DNA of 54,345 nucleotides from Suilimivivens sp045586385 (GTDB lineage Bacteria; Bacillota; Clostridia; Lachnospirales; Lachnospiraceae). The position numbers were made by a program, and so were the translations under genes. This document shows, piece after piece, positions 32,133 to 40,831 of the stretch; the first letter of the stretch is position 1; the number at the start of each line of letters is the position of its first letter. The stretch spans positions 1-54,345 of the forward strand of contig JAZNAE010000003.1 of NCBI GenBank assembly GCA_045586385.1, read 5' to 3'. The notes beneath the pieces are model-generated. The model saw only the letters and a list, made by a program, of their open reading frames with translations. It ran no database searches and was not told the origin of the DNA.

Positions 32133-34370
32133 ATGAAAAAAATAGTGTCTGTGTTATTATGTTTTACATTGCTTGTTGGTATGACAGCGTGCAATCAGCA
32201 GAAAAAAATTGAAGAACCAAATGAAGTTGTAGAAGTGGATACCGTTCCGAAGGAAAAGGATTTGGAACAGGAGATAGAATCCGAGATAAAAGAAACTGCT
32301 GCGGATAACATGATCCAAAATCCGAATTTCACCGAAGGAGTAGGAAAGTGGATGACTTATCTGAATGATGGTGAGGCATCTCTGAAGGTCAACGAAGAAG
32401 GACAGCTTGTTATAGACATTGCTGACACAGGTACTTTAGATTACAGTGTACAAGCATACTATGACGGAATTGTGCTTGAACAAGGTGTAGTTTATAAATT
32501 TGCTTTTGACATGGCAGTATCCACACCAAGAACTGTTATATGGCGTATTCAGTTAAATGGTGGTGATTACAGTTCTTATTTTTTTGAAGAAATTGCAGCA
32601 ACTGCAGAAATGCAACATTACGAGTATGAATTTAAGATGGAACAACCTTCTGACCCGGCACCTCGCCTATGCTTTAATGTAGGTTACTATGAAGCTGACG
32701 GTAAACTTAGTCCCCATGCGATTATGTTAGATAATTTTGAGTACTATATACTTGATGAATCCGGCAAAGTAAGTGGGCAGGAAGGGGATGGCAAACCGGA
32801 CATTAATGTAAATCAGGTGGGTTATCTTCCTACACAGTCTAAGAAGGCAACCTTCAGAGGTGAAAACATTGGAACAGAGTTTGAGGTGATCAATGTAGAG
32901 AGTGGTGAAAGTGTATTTTCCGGCAAAATCCAAGAGGAAGGAGAGAATGCATCTTCACAGGAAAACTGTGCTGTGGGCGATTTTTCAGCACTGGCAACAG
33001 AAGGAACTTATAAGATTGTAAATGAAAATTGCGGAGAGTCTTATGAGTTCAAGATTGCGTCAAATGTATATGATACTTTGTTGCAGGATACGCTACGCAT
33101 GCTGTATATGCAAAGATGTGGTCAGGACCTTTCTGATGAATTTGCAGGTGATTTTGCACATGTGGCATGTCATACCGGTGAAGCAGTTGTATATGGAACA
33201 GATACGATGAAAGAGGTGTCCGGTGGATGGCATGATGCCGGTGATTACGGAAGGTATGTGGTATCCGGAGCCAAAGCAGTAGCAGATTTGCTGCTTGCCT
33301 ATGAGGCGTATCCGGAAGTTTTTGGAGATGATTTGAACATTCCGGAAAGTGGGAACGGAATTCCGGATATTTTAGATGAAGTAAGATATGAACTTGAATG
33401 GATGCTTAAAATGCAGGAGGAAAACGGCGGTGTTTATCATAAGGTAACCTGCAATAATTTCCCGGGAACAATATGGCCGCAGGACGAAACTGATCAGCTT
33501 GTAATTGCGCCGATTTCTAATACGGCGACGGCCGATTTTGCAGCGGTTATGGCTATGGCATCAAGAACTTACATGGAAATAGATAATGTGTTTGCTGCCA
33601 CATGTATGTATGCGGCACAGGATGCTATGGAATATCTGTATGAAAATCAAGATGCCGGCGCTTTCAAAAATCCTACAGATATAGTGACAGGTGAATATCC
33701 GGATGAAACATGGACAGATGAGTATTTTTGGGCACTTGCGGAAATGTATAAATCTACGGGAGAGGTCTCTTATGAAGATGAGATAAAGAAATGTGACTTG
33801 CAGAAAGTTACGGAAGGCCTTGGATGGCAAGGGGTAGGATACTACGGAATGACAACCTATCTTTCCAATGAAGATGCAGACGGAACTTTCCAAAGCAAGG
33901 TTGCTACGGTTCTGGAAAATGCTGTAAATGCTATGGACGCAAAGAAAGATGTTGATGCTTATAATGCCACATTGGGTGCAGAGTATCCATGGGGATCTAA
34001 TATGACAATCGCTAATAATGGTATGCTATATCTGATGACAGGGCATCTTTCGGAAGCGGAAAGCCAGTTGACATATTTATTGGGAAATAATACAAACAGT
34101 TATTGCTTTGTGACAGGATACGGGACTCTGTCGCCACAAGGGACACATCACAGGCCGTCACAGGTATTAAAAAGGAGTATGGTTGGTATGCTTGTAGGCG
34201 GACCTAACAGTAATTTGGAGGATCCTTATGCACAAGCTACTTTGAAAGATAAGCCGGCAGCAAAATGCTATGTAGACAACGAACAGAGTTATTCTTGCAA
34301 TGAAGTGGCAATTTATTGGAATTCACCGCTTATTTATTTGGTTGCCGGCATATGTGAGGGTAACAGATAG
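32133..34370 (+). CDS. GH9 cellulase (endoglucanase-type) lipoprotein
   Basis: About 745 residues: lipoprotein signal ending GMTAC, acidic spacer, an N-terminal region of about 150 residues resembling a CBM4/9-type carbohydrate-binding module (starts NMIQNPNF), an Ig-like CelD_N-type domain (INVNQVGYLPTQSKKATF) and a GH9 catalytic domain. Catalytic features are present: D368 and D371 in GGWHDAGDYG, H672-H673-R674 in THHRPS, and the acid E724 in NEVAIYW. It would hydrolyse beta-1,4-glucan at the cell surface. The in-frame ATG at 32121 is an alternative start; earlier ones lie in the leader hairpin. Two signalling genes follow within 20 and 33 nt. Confidence 0.94.
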   Translation: MKKIVSVLLCFTLLVGMTACNQQKKIEEPNEVVEVDTVPKEKDLEQEIESEIKETAADNMIQNPNFTEGVGKWMTYLNDGEASLKVNEEGQLVIDIADTGTLDYSVQAYYDGIVLEQGVVYKFAFDMAVSTPRTVIWRIQLNGGDYSSYFFEEIAATAEMQHYEYEFKMEQPSDPAPRLCFNVGYYEADGKLSPHAIMLDNFEYYILDESGKVSGQEGDGKPDINVNQVGYLPTQSKKATFRGENIGTEFEVINVESGESVFSGKIQEEGENASSQENCAVGDFSALATEGTYKIVNENCGESYEFKIASNVYDTLLQDTLRMLYMQRCGQDLSDEFAGDFAHVACHTGEAVVYGTDTMKEVSGGWHDAGDYGRYVVSGAKAVADLLLAYEAYPEVFGDDLNIPESGNGIPDILDEVRYELEWMLKMQEENGGVYHKVTCNNFPGTIWPQDETDQLVIAPISNTATADFAAVMAMASRTYMEIDNVFAATCMYAAQDAMEYLYENQDAGAFKNPTDIVTGEYPDETWTDEYFWALAEMYKSTGEVSYEDEIKKCDLQKVTEGLGWQGVGYYGMTTYLSNEDADGTFQSKVATVLENAVNAMDAKKDVDAYNATLGAEYPWGSNMTIANNGMLYLMTGHLSEAESQLTYLLGNNTNSYCFVTGYGTLSPQGTHHRPSQVLKRSMVGMLVGGPNSNLEDPYAQATLKDKPAAKCYVDNEQSYSCNEVAIYWNSPLIYLVAGICEGNR

Positions 34371-34390
34371 ATTGGCACGGGGGTGGGAAT

Positions 34391-36061
34391 ATGATTTGCT
34401 CAAAGGAATTTATGACATATATTAATGGATTGATGGTTTCCAGAGGAGGCTTCTCTGATTTTGCAACAGCGTTTGATAAAATCGGAAAAAAGTATGGAAT
34501 TGCCAAGTTGGTATACAGGTCATTTTTTCTCACGAATGTTTATTTCAGTGAAGAGGAGAAAGACGGTCACATAGCATACGAGCAAAAAGATATGGTGCCT
34601 GCCGATGCCCCTTGTTACGTTAAAAATATTGTATCCGGTGAAAAGGAAACGATACGGGTTGAAGTATATAGAGCAGCAGGAGAGTGCAATTTCTCTGAAG
34701 AAGAGAAGCAAGATATTGATGTTGTGTTAAAGGTTATGTCATTTCATGTTGCAGGATGGCAAATGAATAATATTATCCGTAACTTGAAATATTATGACGG
34801 CTTAACAGGGCTTGTGAATGCAGGCGGTTTTCTTTTGTATTTTGATTCTTTAGTGGTTAAAAAACAACACACAAAATACAATGCATACTATTTTAATCTG
34901 TCAAGGTTTAGCCTGGTAAATAAGCGCTTTGGGTCAGCTGAAACAGATAAAATTATCGTACGATATACCAATGCTGTTCAGGATTTTTTGTTGCCGGGAG
35001 AAATGCTGGGACGTTTGGGGGGAGATAATTTTACAGCACTTATCTTAAAAGAGCGTACGGAAAAGTTTTTGCAATTGCTCTCCGGTTTGACGACATATGG
35101 CATGGTAGGAGATATAAAATTACCCGTAAGAGTATCTGCAATTGCAGGGGTACTGGAGATAGATGATTCCATAACAAGTAATGAGCGTGTACTGAATGAC
35201 TCCGCTATGGCAATGAATGTAGCAAAGCATGTTTTAAAAAAACCGTATGTTTTTGCTTCCGAGCAGATGCGGGAAAAAGAGTTTATGAATAAGCAAATTG
35301 CGGCATGTTTTAAGGAAGCACTTGCAAATAGGGAGTTTGAAGTTTACTATCAACCGAAAGTTTCCGGTAAGGATTGCCGGGTTGTGGGAGGAGAAGCTCT
35401 TTCCCGATGGGTTCGGGATGGTGTTATAATGCAACCGCTGGAATTTATTCCGATTATTGAACAAAATGAGATGATTTGCCTGCTTGATTTTTATGTGTTG
35501 GAACAGGTTTGTAAGGATATACAAAGTTGGTGTGCAAAAGGCCTGAATGTAGGTCGTATGTCGGTAAATTTCTCCAGAAAGCATCTTACAGACCCCGAAC
35601 TGGTTGATAAAATAACGGGTATATTGCAGAAATATGATATGGACAGCAGATATATTGAAATTGAATTGACAGAAACAGTAAATGATGCGGAAGCGGGGTT
35701 GATGAGTAATTTCATTGGACAAATGAAAAAGCATAATATTGTGATATCAATTGATGATTTCGGAACAGGTTACTCTTCCCTGAATATGCTACGCTCGTTG
35801 TCCGTTGATGTGTTGAAGATAGATAAATCTTTTATCGGTAACTTGGATGACCGAAATAAAATAGTACTGTCCAATATTATCCGCATGGCACAGGAACTAT
35901 GTATGGAAGTTGTGGCAGAAGGTGTAGAAACAAAAGAACAGGCAAGGTATTTAAGGGAAATTGGTTGCCATATTTTGCAGGGATTTTTGTTTGACAAACC
36001 AATTCCGAAAGCGAAATTTGAAGAAAGAATGCATGAAGGAGAGTACAGTATTTGCCTTTGA
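34391..36061 (+). CDS. Degenerate-GGDEF/EAL protein, probable c-di-GMP phosphodiesterase
   Basis: A 556-residue soluble protein: N-terminal region (1-130) without a recognised domain, a GGDEF domain and an EAL domain (about 300-550). The GGDEF site reads GGDNF (210-214) and the metal-binding strand reads YFNLSRF in place of an Asp-containing one, so cyclase activity is unlikely. The EAL domain keeps EAL (335-337), VNFS, ELTE, IDDFGTG, KIDKSF, AEGVE and QGF, all needed for c-di-GMP hydrolysis. It lies 20 nt after the cellulase gene and 33 nt before a hybrid kinase gene, so probably belongs to one operon that lowers c-di-GMP when fibre degradation is on. The degenerate GGDEF may act as a GTP-sensing regulator. 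Confidence 0.9.
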   Translation: MICSKEFMTYINGLMVSRGGFSDFATAFDKIGKKYGIAKLVYRSFFLTNVYFSEEEKDGHIAYEQKDMVPADAPCYVKNIVSGEKETIRVEVYRAAGECNFSEEEKQDIDVVLKVMSFHVAGWQMNNIIRNLKYYDGLTGLVNAGGFLLYFDSLVVKKQHTKYNAYYFNLSRFSLVNKRFGSAETDKIIVRYTNAVQDFLLPGEMLGRLGGDNFTALILKERTEKFLQLLSGLTTYGMVGDIKLPVRVSAIAGVLEIDDSITSNERVLNDSAMAMNVAKHVLKKPYVFASEQMREKEFMNKQIAACFKEALANREFEVYYQPKVSGKDCRVVGGEALSRWVRDGVIMQPLEFIPIIEQNEMICLLDFYVLEQVCKDIQSWCAKGLNVGRMSVNFSRKHLTDPELVDKITGILQKYDMDSRYIEIELTETVNDAEAGLMSNFIGQMKKHNIVISIDDFGTGYSSLNMLRSLSVDVLKIDKSFIGNLDDRNKIVLSNIIRMAQELCMEVVAEGVETKEQARYLREIGCHILQGFLFDKPIPKAKFEERMHEGEYSICL

Positions 36062-36094
36062 TAGATGATGCAATTGGCATAAGTGAGGGGTGCA

Positions 36095-38434
36095 ATGGAG
36101 AAAAAAGCAAAAAGCAATTTAAAAGCAGTGCGGATTATGTTGGGGTGTCTGACTATAAGTGCATATCTGTTTTTTGTTATTGCACAAGGGATAATGCCCA
36201 ATGAAAACAAGGTCGACAAATCCACATTTCATGTATTACAGGCGGATTGGGTGCAGGAATTGCCGGATGGAAAGACAATGCCGGTAGAAATTCCGGGAAC
36301 CTGCGATGTGAACTATGGTGAGTGGGGAGCCATTTCCACCCAACTTCCCAAAGAACAGACGGACACATGGGTATGTGCACGTAGTATGCAACAGGAATTG
36401 AGGATTTATGTAGGAGATGAACTACGCAAAGAATACACCACGCTAGATACACAAATATACGGAAAAACAAGTACTATGACTTATGTGATGTTTCCGCTCT
36501 ATGAGGAAGACGCATGTAAGAGTTTACGTATAGAATTTATGAGCAAATCCAATTATGCGAATTTTGTGAGTGAGATATATGCGGGAGATAGGTCGGATAT
36601 TAAACAACATTTTTACGATTTGTATGCTCCGGGATTGCTTGTGGCAATTTTGATGTTTCTAATCAGCCTGGTTGTTGTAGTTGGAAGTCAGGTAGTATGC
36701 TTCCTACATAAGCGGGAAGTGGATTTGCTGCATTTGGGGAATGTATTGTTAATTACGTCAACATGGCTTGTTGTTGAGTCGAAACTTAGACAATTTATTT
36801 TTCCGAACAGTACGGTTGCCATGTGGATGGGCTTTTTGATGATAGCATTATTACCCTATCCGTTTTCAACTTACATAAACAGTGTACAAAAGGGGCGCTA
36901 CCGCAAAGCATATGGTTTGATATGGATAGCCACAGCGGTCAACTATGTGGTAGTAGTTTTGCTTCAGATATTTAATATAAAAGATTTCTTTGAAATCATG
37001 ATATCTTCGCATGCTGTTATTATTGCGTTGATTTTAGTGATGATAACAACAATTGTCCGTGACATCGCAAAAGGATATATTAAAGAATACAAAGAAGTTG
37101 CAATCGGATTTGTTCTGGCAATCATTGGAGGTATATGTGAACTGAGTCTGGTATATATTGTTGATACACAGATTAACGGAATTGCACTGTGTCTGGGACT
37201 GGTGGCATTACTGCTTATGGCAAGTTTAAAAACGGTCCGTGATTTTCTGAATGTAGAAAAGGAGAAGCAACTTGCTATTGCATCAGGAGAATCCAAAGCC
37301 AATTTTCTGGCAAATATGTCCCATGAAATCCGCACACCCATTAATGTTGTTATCGGCATGAACGAGATGATTTTGCGGGAAAATAAGGATAAGGCAATCG
37401 ATGAGTATGCAAACAATATTAAAAGCGCAAGTCATATGCTGCTTGGGCTAATTAACGACGTTTTGGATTTTTCAAAGATTGAGGCGGGTAAACTGCAGAT
37501 TGTCAAAAGCGAGTATTTGCTTGGGGCAATGTTGAATGACGTTATTTTAGGTGCTGATGTCAGGGCAAGGCAGAAGCAGCTGGAGGTAAAACTTGACATA
37601 GATGAAGCCATGCCGGCTGTTTTATATGGTGACGAAATCCGCATTAAGCAGGTTTTAAATAATTTGCTTTCCAATGCAGTAAAATACACGGAAAAAGGAA
37701 GTGTCACTTTTTCTGCAAAAGGGATGCAAAAAGACGGGGATTTCATCTTAGTCCTTTCGGTAAAAGATACCGGAATTGGAATTGAAAAAGCAGATATGGA
37801 AAAGCTGTTTGGCAGTTTTGAACGTTTGGAATTGTCTAAGAACCGTTACATACAGGGGACAGGCTTAGGACTTAATATAGCAAAGCAATTGGTGGATTCC
37901 ATGGGTGGTACAATTGAGGTGCAAAGTGAATATGGAGTCGGTAGCTGCTTTACAGTGCAAATTCCTCAACAAGTGATAGATGAAAAACCCATGGGAAAAC
38001 CACAGCGAAAATCCACGGATAAGAAGGAATCGGAAGTATCTGTAATGCATTTGCATGCGCCGGATGCCAAGATTCTTGTAGTCGATGACAACCAAATGAA
38101 TCTTTTGGTTGTAAAGGGACTTCTAAAGCATACACAAATGCAGATTGATATCGCGATAAGTGGAACAGAATGTCTGCAGATGACAAAGGATAAAAAGTAT
38201 GATCTGATTTTAATGGACCATATGATGCCGGAGCCGGATGGTGTACAAACACTTCATTTACTTCAGAAGGATGAAGAAAATGCAAATAGAGAAACACAGG
38301 TGATTGTGTTGACAGCCAATGCCATTGAAGGAATGAAGGAGCAGTATTTGAGAGAAGGTTTTGCTGATTATCTGTCCAAACCGATTGAGGCAGAGCAATT
38401 GGAAAAAACAATTGAAAAATATTTAAATAATTAG
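36095..38434 (+). CDS. 7TM hybrid sensor histidine kinase with receiver domain
   Basis: About 779 residues: a membrane segment (15-32), an extracytoplasmic domain (about 40-175), seven closely spaced membrane segments (about 178-385, resembling 7TMR-DISM), HisKA with H410 in NMSHEIRTP, HATPase (NNLLSNAVKY, DTGIGI, GTGLGL) and a receiver with phospho-acceptor D708 in LMDHMMPEPDG. No output or HPt domain is attached. AGGGGT precedes the ATG at 36095; the GTG at 36083 is the alternative. The extracytoplasmic part may sense carbohydrate, given the cellulase at the head of the apparent operon, but this is inference. Confidence 0.92.
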   Translation: MEKKAKSNLKAVRIMLGCLTISAYLFFVIAQGIMPNENKVDKSTFHVLQADWVQELPDGKTMPVEIPGTCDVNYGEWGAISTQLPKEQTDTWVCARSMQQELRIYVGDELRKEYTTLDTQIYGKTSTMTYVMFPLYEEDACKSLRIEFMSKSNYANFVSEIYAGDRSDIKQHFYDLYAPGLLVAILMFLISLVVVVGSQVVCFLHKREVDLLHLGNVLLITSTWLVVESKLRQFIFPNSTVAMWMGFLMIALLPYPFSTYINSVQKGRYRKAYGLIWIATAVNYVVVVLLQIFNIKDFFEIMISSHAVIIALILVMITTIVRDIAKGYIKEYKEVAIGFVLAIIGGICELSLVYIVDTQINGIALCLGLVALLLMASLKTVRDFLNVEKEKQLAIASGESKANFLANMSHEIRTPINVVIGMNEMILRENKDKAIDEYANNIKSASHMLLGLINDVLDFSKIEAGKLQIVKSEYLLGAMLNDVILGADVRARQKQLEVKLDIDEAMPAVLYGDEIRIKQVLNNLLSNAVKYTEKGSVTFSAKGMQKDGDFILVLSVKDTGIGIEKADMEKLFGSFERLELSKNRYIQGTGLGLNIAKQLVDSMGGTIEVQSEYGVGSCFTVQIPQQVIDEKPMGKPQRKSTDKKESEVSVMHLHAPDAKILVVDDNQMNLLVVKGLLKHTQMQIDIAISGTECLQMTKDKKYDLILMDHMMPEPDGVQTLHLLQKDEENANRETQVIVLTANAIEGMKEQYLREGFADYLSKPIEAEQLEKTIEKYLNN

Positions 38435-38436
38435 TA

Positions 38437-38470
38437 AAAAAGAAAGTTTCCGTAGAGAAACTTTCTTTTT
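38437..38470 (+). terminator. Intrinsic terminator after hybrid kinase
   Basis: A perfect 14-bp stem (38437-38450 with 38457-38470), 6-nt loop CGTAGA, with a terminal T-run. It ends the cellulase-signalling operon. Confidence 0.92.
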
Positions 38471-38549
38471 AGGCATGGATATTTGTTTGCGGAGTACAGG
38501 GAAAAGCCGGCGATGCAGGAATGTGGTATGAGAATGGATGCAAAATGGG

Positions 38550-38578
38550 TTGAAATTATTAGAAAAACAAGTCATGAT
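38550..38578 (+). promoter_or_regulatory. Probable promoter for galactokinase gene
   Basis: TTGAAA (38550-38555), 17-nt spacer, CATGAT (38573-38578), 45 nt before the start codon and after the preceding terminator. Confidence 0.5.
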
Positions 38579-38623
38579 AGAGACAGAAAAGATGGACCAT
38601 GGCTAAGAAGGGAATAGAAGGAA

Positions 38624-39901
38624 ATGAATACGCAACAAATTGTTAATAAAATTCAAACGGGAGAATTCAATCAGGCATTACTGGACGTATATGCAGATGA
38701 AAAGATGCTTAACTATCAGAAAGCCAGATACATAGATGCCATAGCAGCATTTGAAAAGCAATATGGAGACGGTGAGGTATCCATTTTCAGTGCGCCCGGA
38801 AGAAGTGAAGTAGGTGGTAATCATACGGATCATCAGTGCGGAGAAGTATTAGCGGCATCTATTAATCTGGATACAATCGGTATTGTAAAGATAACAGAGG
38901 ATGATGTGGTCAGGGTTCTTTCGGATGCTTATGCAGAGGTAGTGATAACCTTGGATGATGTTTCCGCAAAAGAGGAAGAAAAGGGAACAACAGCCGCATT
39001 GGTGAGAGGTGTGCTTGCAGGCTTTGCGGAAAGAGGATATGCAATCGGTGGCTTTTGTGCCTATGTGACCAGTGATGTTTTGGTGGGTGCGGGTCTTTCC
39101 TCTTCTGCAGCATTCGAAACGTTAATCGGGACAATTTTATCAGGTCTATATAACGGTGGAAATGTTTCTGCAATAGAGATAGCAATGATTGGACAATATG
39201 CGGAAAATGTGTATTTTGGAAAGCCCTGCGGACTAATGGACCAGATGGCTTGCTCGGTTGGAAGTCTTGTATATATTGATTTTATAAATCCAAAAGAGCC
39301 GGTTGTGGAAAAGGTTACTTTTGATATGGCAAAGCACGGGTACAGCCTTTGTATTACCGATACGAAAGGATCTCATGCGGATTTGACCGATGAATATGCG
39401 GCAATACCGCATGAGATGAGGGCGGTTGCAAATTACTTTGGCAAAGAAGTATTGCGCGATGTGACAGAGCAAGATGTGATAGGCGAAATTGCTGTTCTCC
39501 GCAGTAGGCTGGGTGACAGATGTGTATTGCGAGCGCTTCATTTTATTGAAGAAAATAAAAGAGTGCAGGGGGAAGTAAACGCATTAAAACAGGAAGATAT
39601 CGTGACATTTCTTGCGTATGTGAAAGAATCGGGCGATTCCTCCTATAAATATTTGCAAAATATCTACGCAAACAGTGATGTCCAAACACAGAATATTTCG
39701 CTGGCATTGGCACTTAGTGAAATGTTTTTAAAAGAAGCCGGTGTCTGCAGAGTGCACGGAGGCGGTTTTGCCGGAACCATACAGGCATTTGTGAAAAAGG
39801 ACGAGGTGGCAGAGTATCAGAAATGCATGAATGGGATTTTCGGGGAAGGTTCGTGTAGTGAGCTGCAAATCAGGAAATACGGCGGTATGAAAATGCTATA
39901 G
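38624..39901 (+). CDS. galK: Galactokinase (GHMP kinase)
   Basis: A 425-residue cytosolic sugar kinase of the GHMP superfamily. The N-terminal galactokinase signature reads GRSEVGGNHTDHQCG, a variant of the textbook GRVNLIGEHTDYNDG that keeps the HTD core. The ATP-binding loop VGAGLSSSAAFE and the C-terminal motif VHGGGFAGTIQAF are normal. It should phosphorylate galactose to galactose 1-phosphate for the Leloir pathway. Two glycosidase genes follow in the next 6 kb. The signature variation leaves some chance of another preferred sugar. Confidence 0.88.
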   Translation: MNTQQIVNKIQTGEFNQALLDVYADEKMLNYQKARYIDAIAAFEKQYGDGEVSIFSAPGRSEVGGNHTDHQCGEVLAASINLDTIGIVKITEDDVVRVLSDAYAEVVITLDDVSAKEEEKGTTAALVRGVLAGFAERGYAIGGFCAYVTSDVLVGAGLSSSAAFETLIGTILSGLYNGGNVSAIEIAMIGQYAENVYFGKPCGLMDQMACSVGSLVYIDFINPKEPVVEKVTFDMAKHGYSLCITDTKGSHADLTDEYAAIPHEMRAVANYFGKEVLRDVTEQDVIGEIAVLRSRLGDRCVLRALHFIEENKRVQGEVNALKQEDIVTFLAYVKESGDSSYKYLQNIYANSDVQTQNISLALALSEMFLKEAGVCRVHGGGFAGTIQAFVKKDEVAEYQKCMNGIFGEGSCSELQIRKYGGMKML

Positions 39902-39932
39902 AAAATAGGTATTGTGAACGTAGCGGTTCATT

Positions 39933-40679
39933 CTATTTTAAAGGTTTCTTCCGGTATTGCCCCGGTGATACCCCTACATTTTTGCGGAACTGCCTGCAAA
40001 AGTGTTCCGTATTATTATAACCGCACAGTTCAGCAATCTCGGCAATACTTTGTGTAGTATATATCAAATAATCTCTTGCTTTCAGAAGACGGAAATTAAT
40101 GACGTCATCCATGCAGGAGATATCAAATTGTTGTTTGTAAAGCAATTGAAGGTATCCGGTGCTTAGATGTAGTTCTTCCGCCATATCGGAAACGTTCCAA
40201 GGAAATTCGGGGGCAGAAGAAATGCGTCTGCGCAGTGCCAGAAGCTCATGGTTGTGATCAGAAATCTGAGTATTGGAAAGCCCTTCATGTAATTTGTTTA
40301 ATAATATTCTCAGAAGCTGGGTGGTAATCAGGGAAGATTCCTCCCATGTCAAAAGTTCAAACAAACTACGGCAATATTCCGGGTCAGCTACGGAAAAAGG
40401 AATGCCCTGTTTAGGGAAATTAGCGACGAAGGATTCATCAGAGGAAAAGCGAAGCCAATGGTTGCCGTAGGTATCTTCCGAGGCACCATACCATATCTTC
40501 CGGTAAGGCGGATAAAGAGCCGCAGTATGTGCCGGAAATTCGATAATCTCTCCGTCTACATAAAAAACTGCCGGTGTGGTGGTGACAATCAATAAATAGT
40601 TCTCAATCCCGTCCGGAATATCATATGTGAAGTTGCTCTGGTGAAGGGCGTCGTATCCCGCATAATGAATTTCTGTCAT
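39933..40679 (-). CDS. AraC-family transcriptional regulator
   Basis: The 248-residue protein has an N-terminal cupin-like sensing half (about 1-140; HTAALYPPYRK, YGNHWLRF) and a C-terminal AraC DNA-binding domain with two helix-turn-helix units (about 150-245; LHLSTGYLQLLYKQQF and IAELCGYNNTEHFCRQFRKNVGVSPGQYR). Members activate sugar-utilisation genes on binding a carbohydrate. It is transcribed away from the GH39 xylosidase gene, sharing a 152-bp intergenic region, so that gene is the likeliest target. Its stop is 32 nt from the galK stop (convergent). No clear binding repeats were identified. Confidence 0.9.
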   Translation of the reverse strand: MTEIHYAGYDALHQSNFTYDIPDGIENYLLIVTTTPAVFYVDGEIIEFPAHTAALYPPYRKIWYGASEDTYGNHWLRFSSDESFVANFPKQGIPFSVADPEYCRSLFELLTWEESSLITTQLLRILLNKLHEGLSNTQISDHNHELLALRRRISSAPEFPWNVSDMAEELHLSTGYLQLLYKQQFDISCMDDVINFRLLKARDYLIYTTQSIAEIAELCGYNNTEHFCRQFRKNVGVSPGQYRKKPLK

Positions 40680-40831
40680 ATCAAAGTCCTATCATTTCCC
40701 CTAAAAACAAAATTAAATATGAGAATAAATCAATTTTATATTAGTATTGTTCATTGTAGGAAAAAAGTCAATAGGTTATTCTGAGGATAGTTTTACTGAC
40801 ATATTTATGAATCTGAAATGAGGGAGTAATA

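Noticed and set aside
40680..40831. AraC binding repeats and promoters in the divergent AraC-GH39 gap
   Set aside because: Only weak promoter-like matches and no convincing pair of direct repeats could be found by eye.
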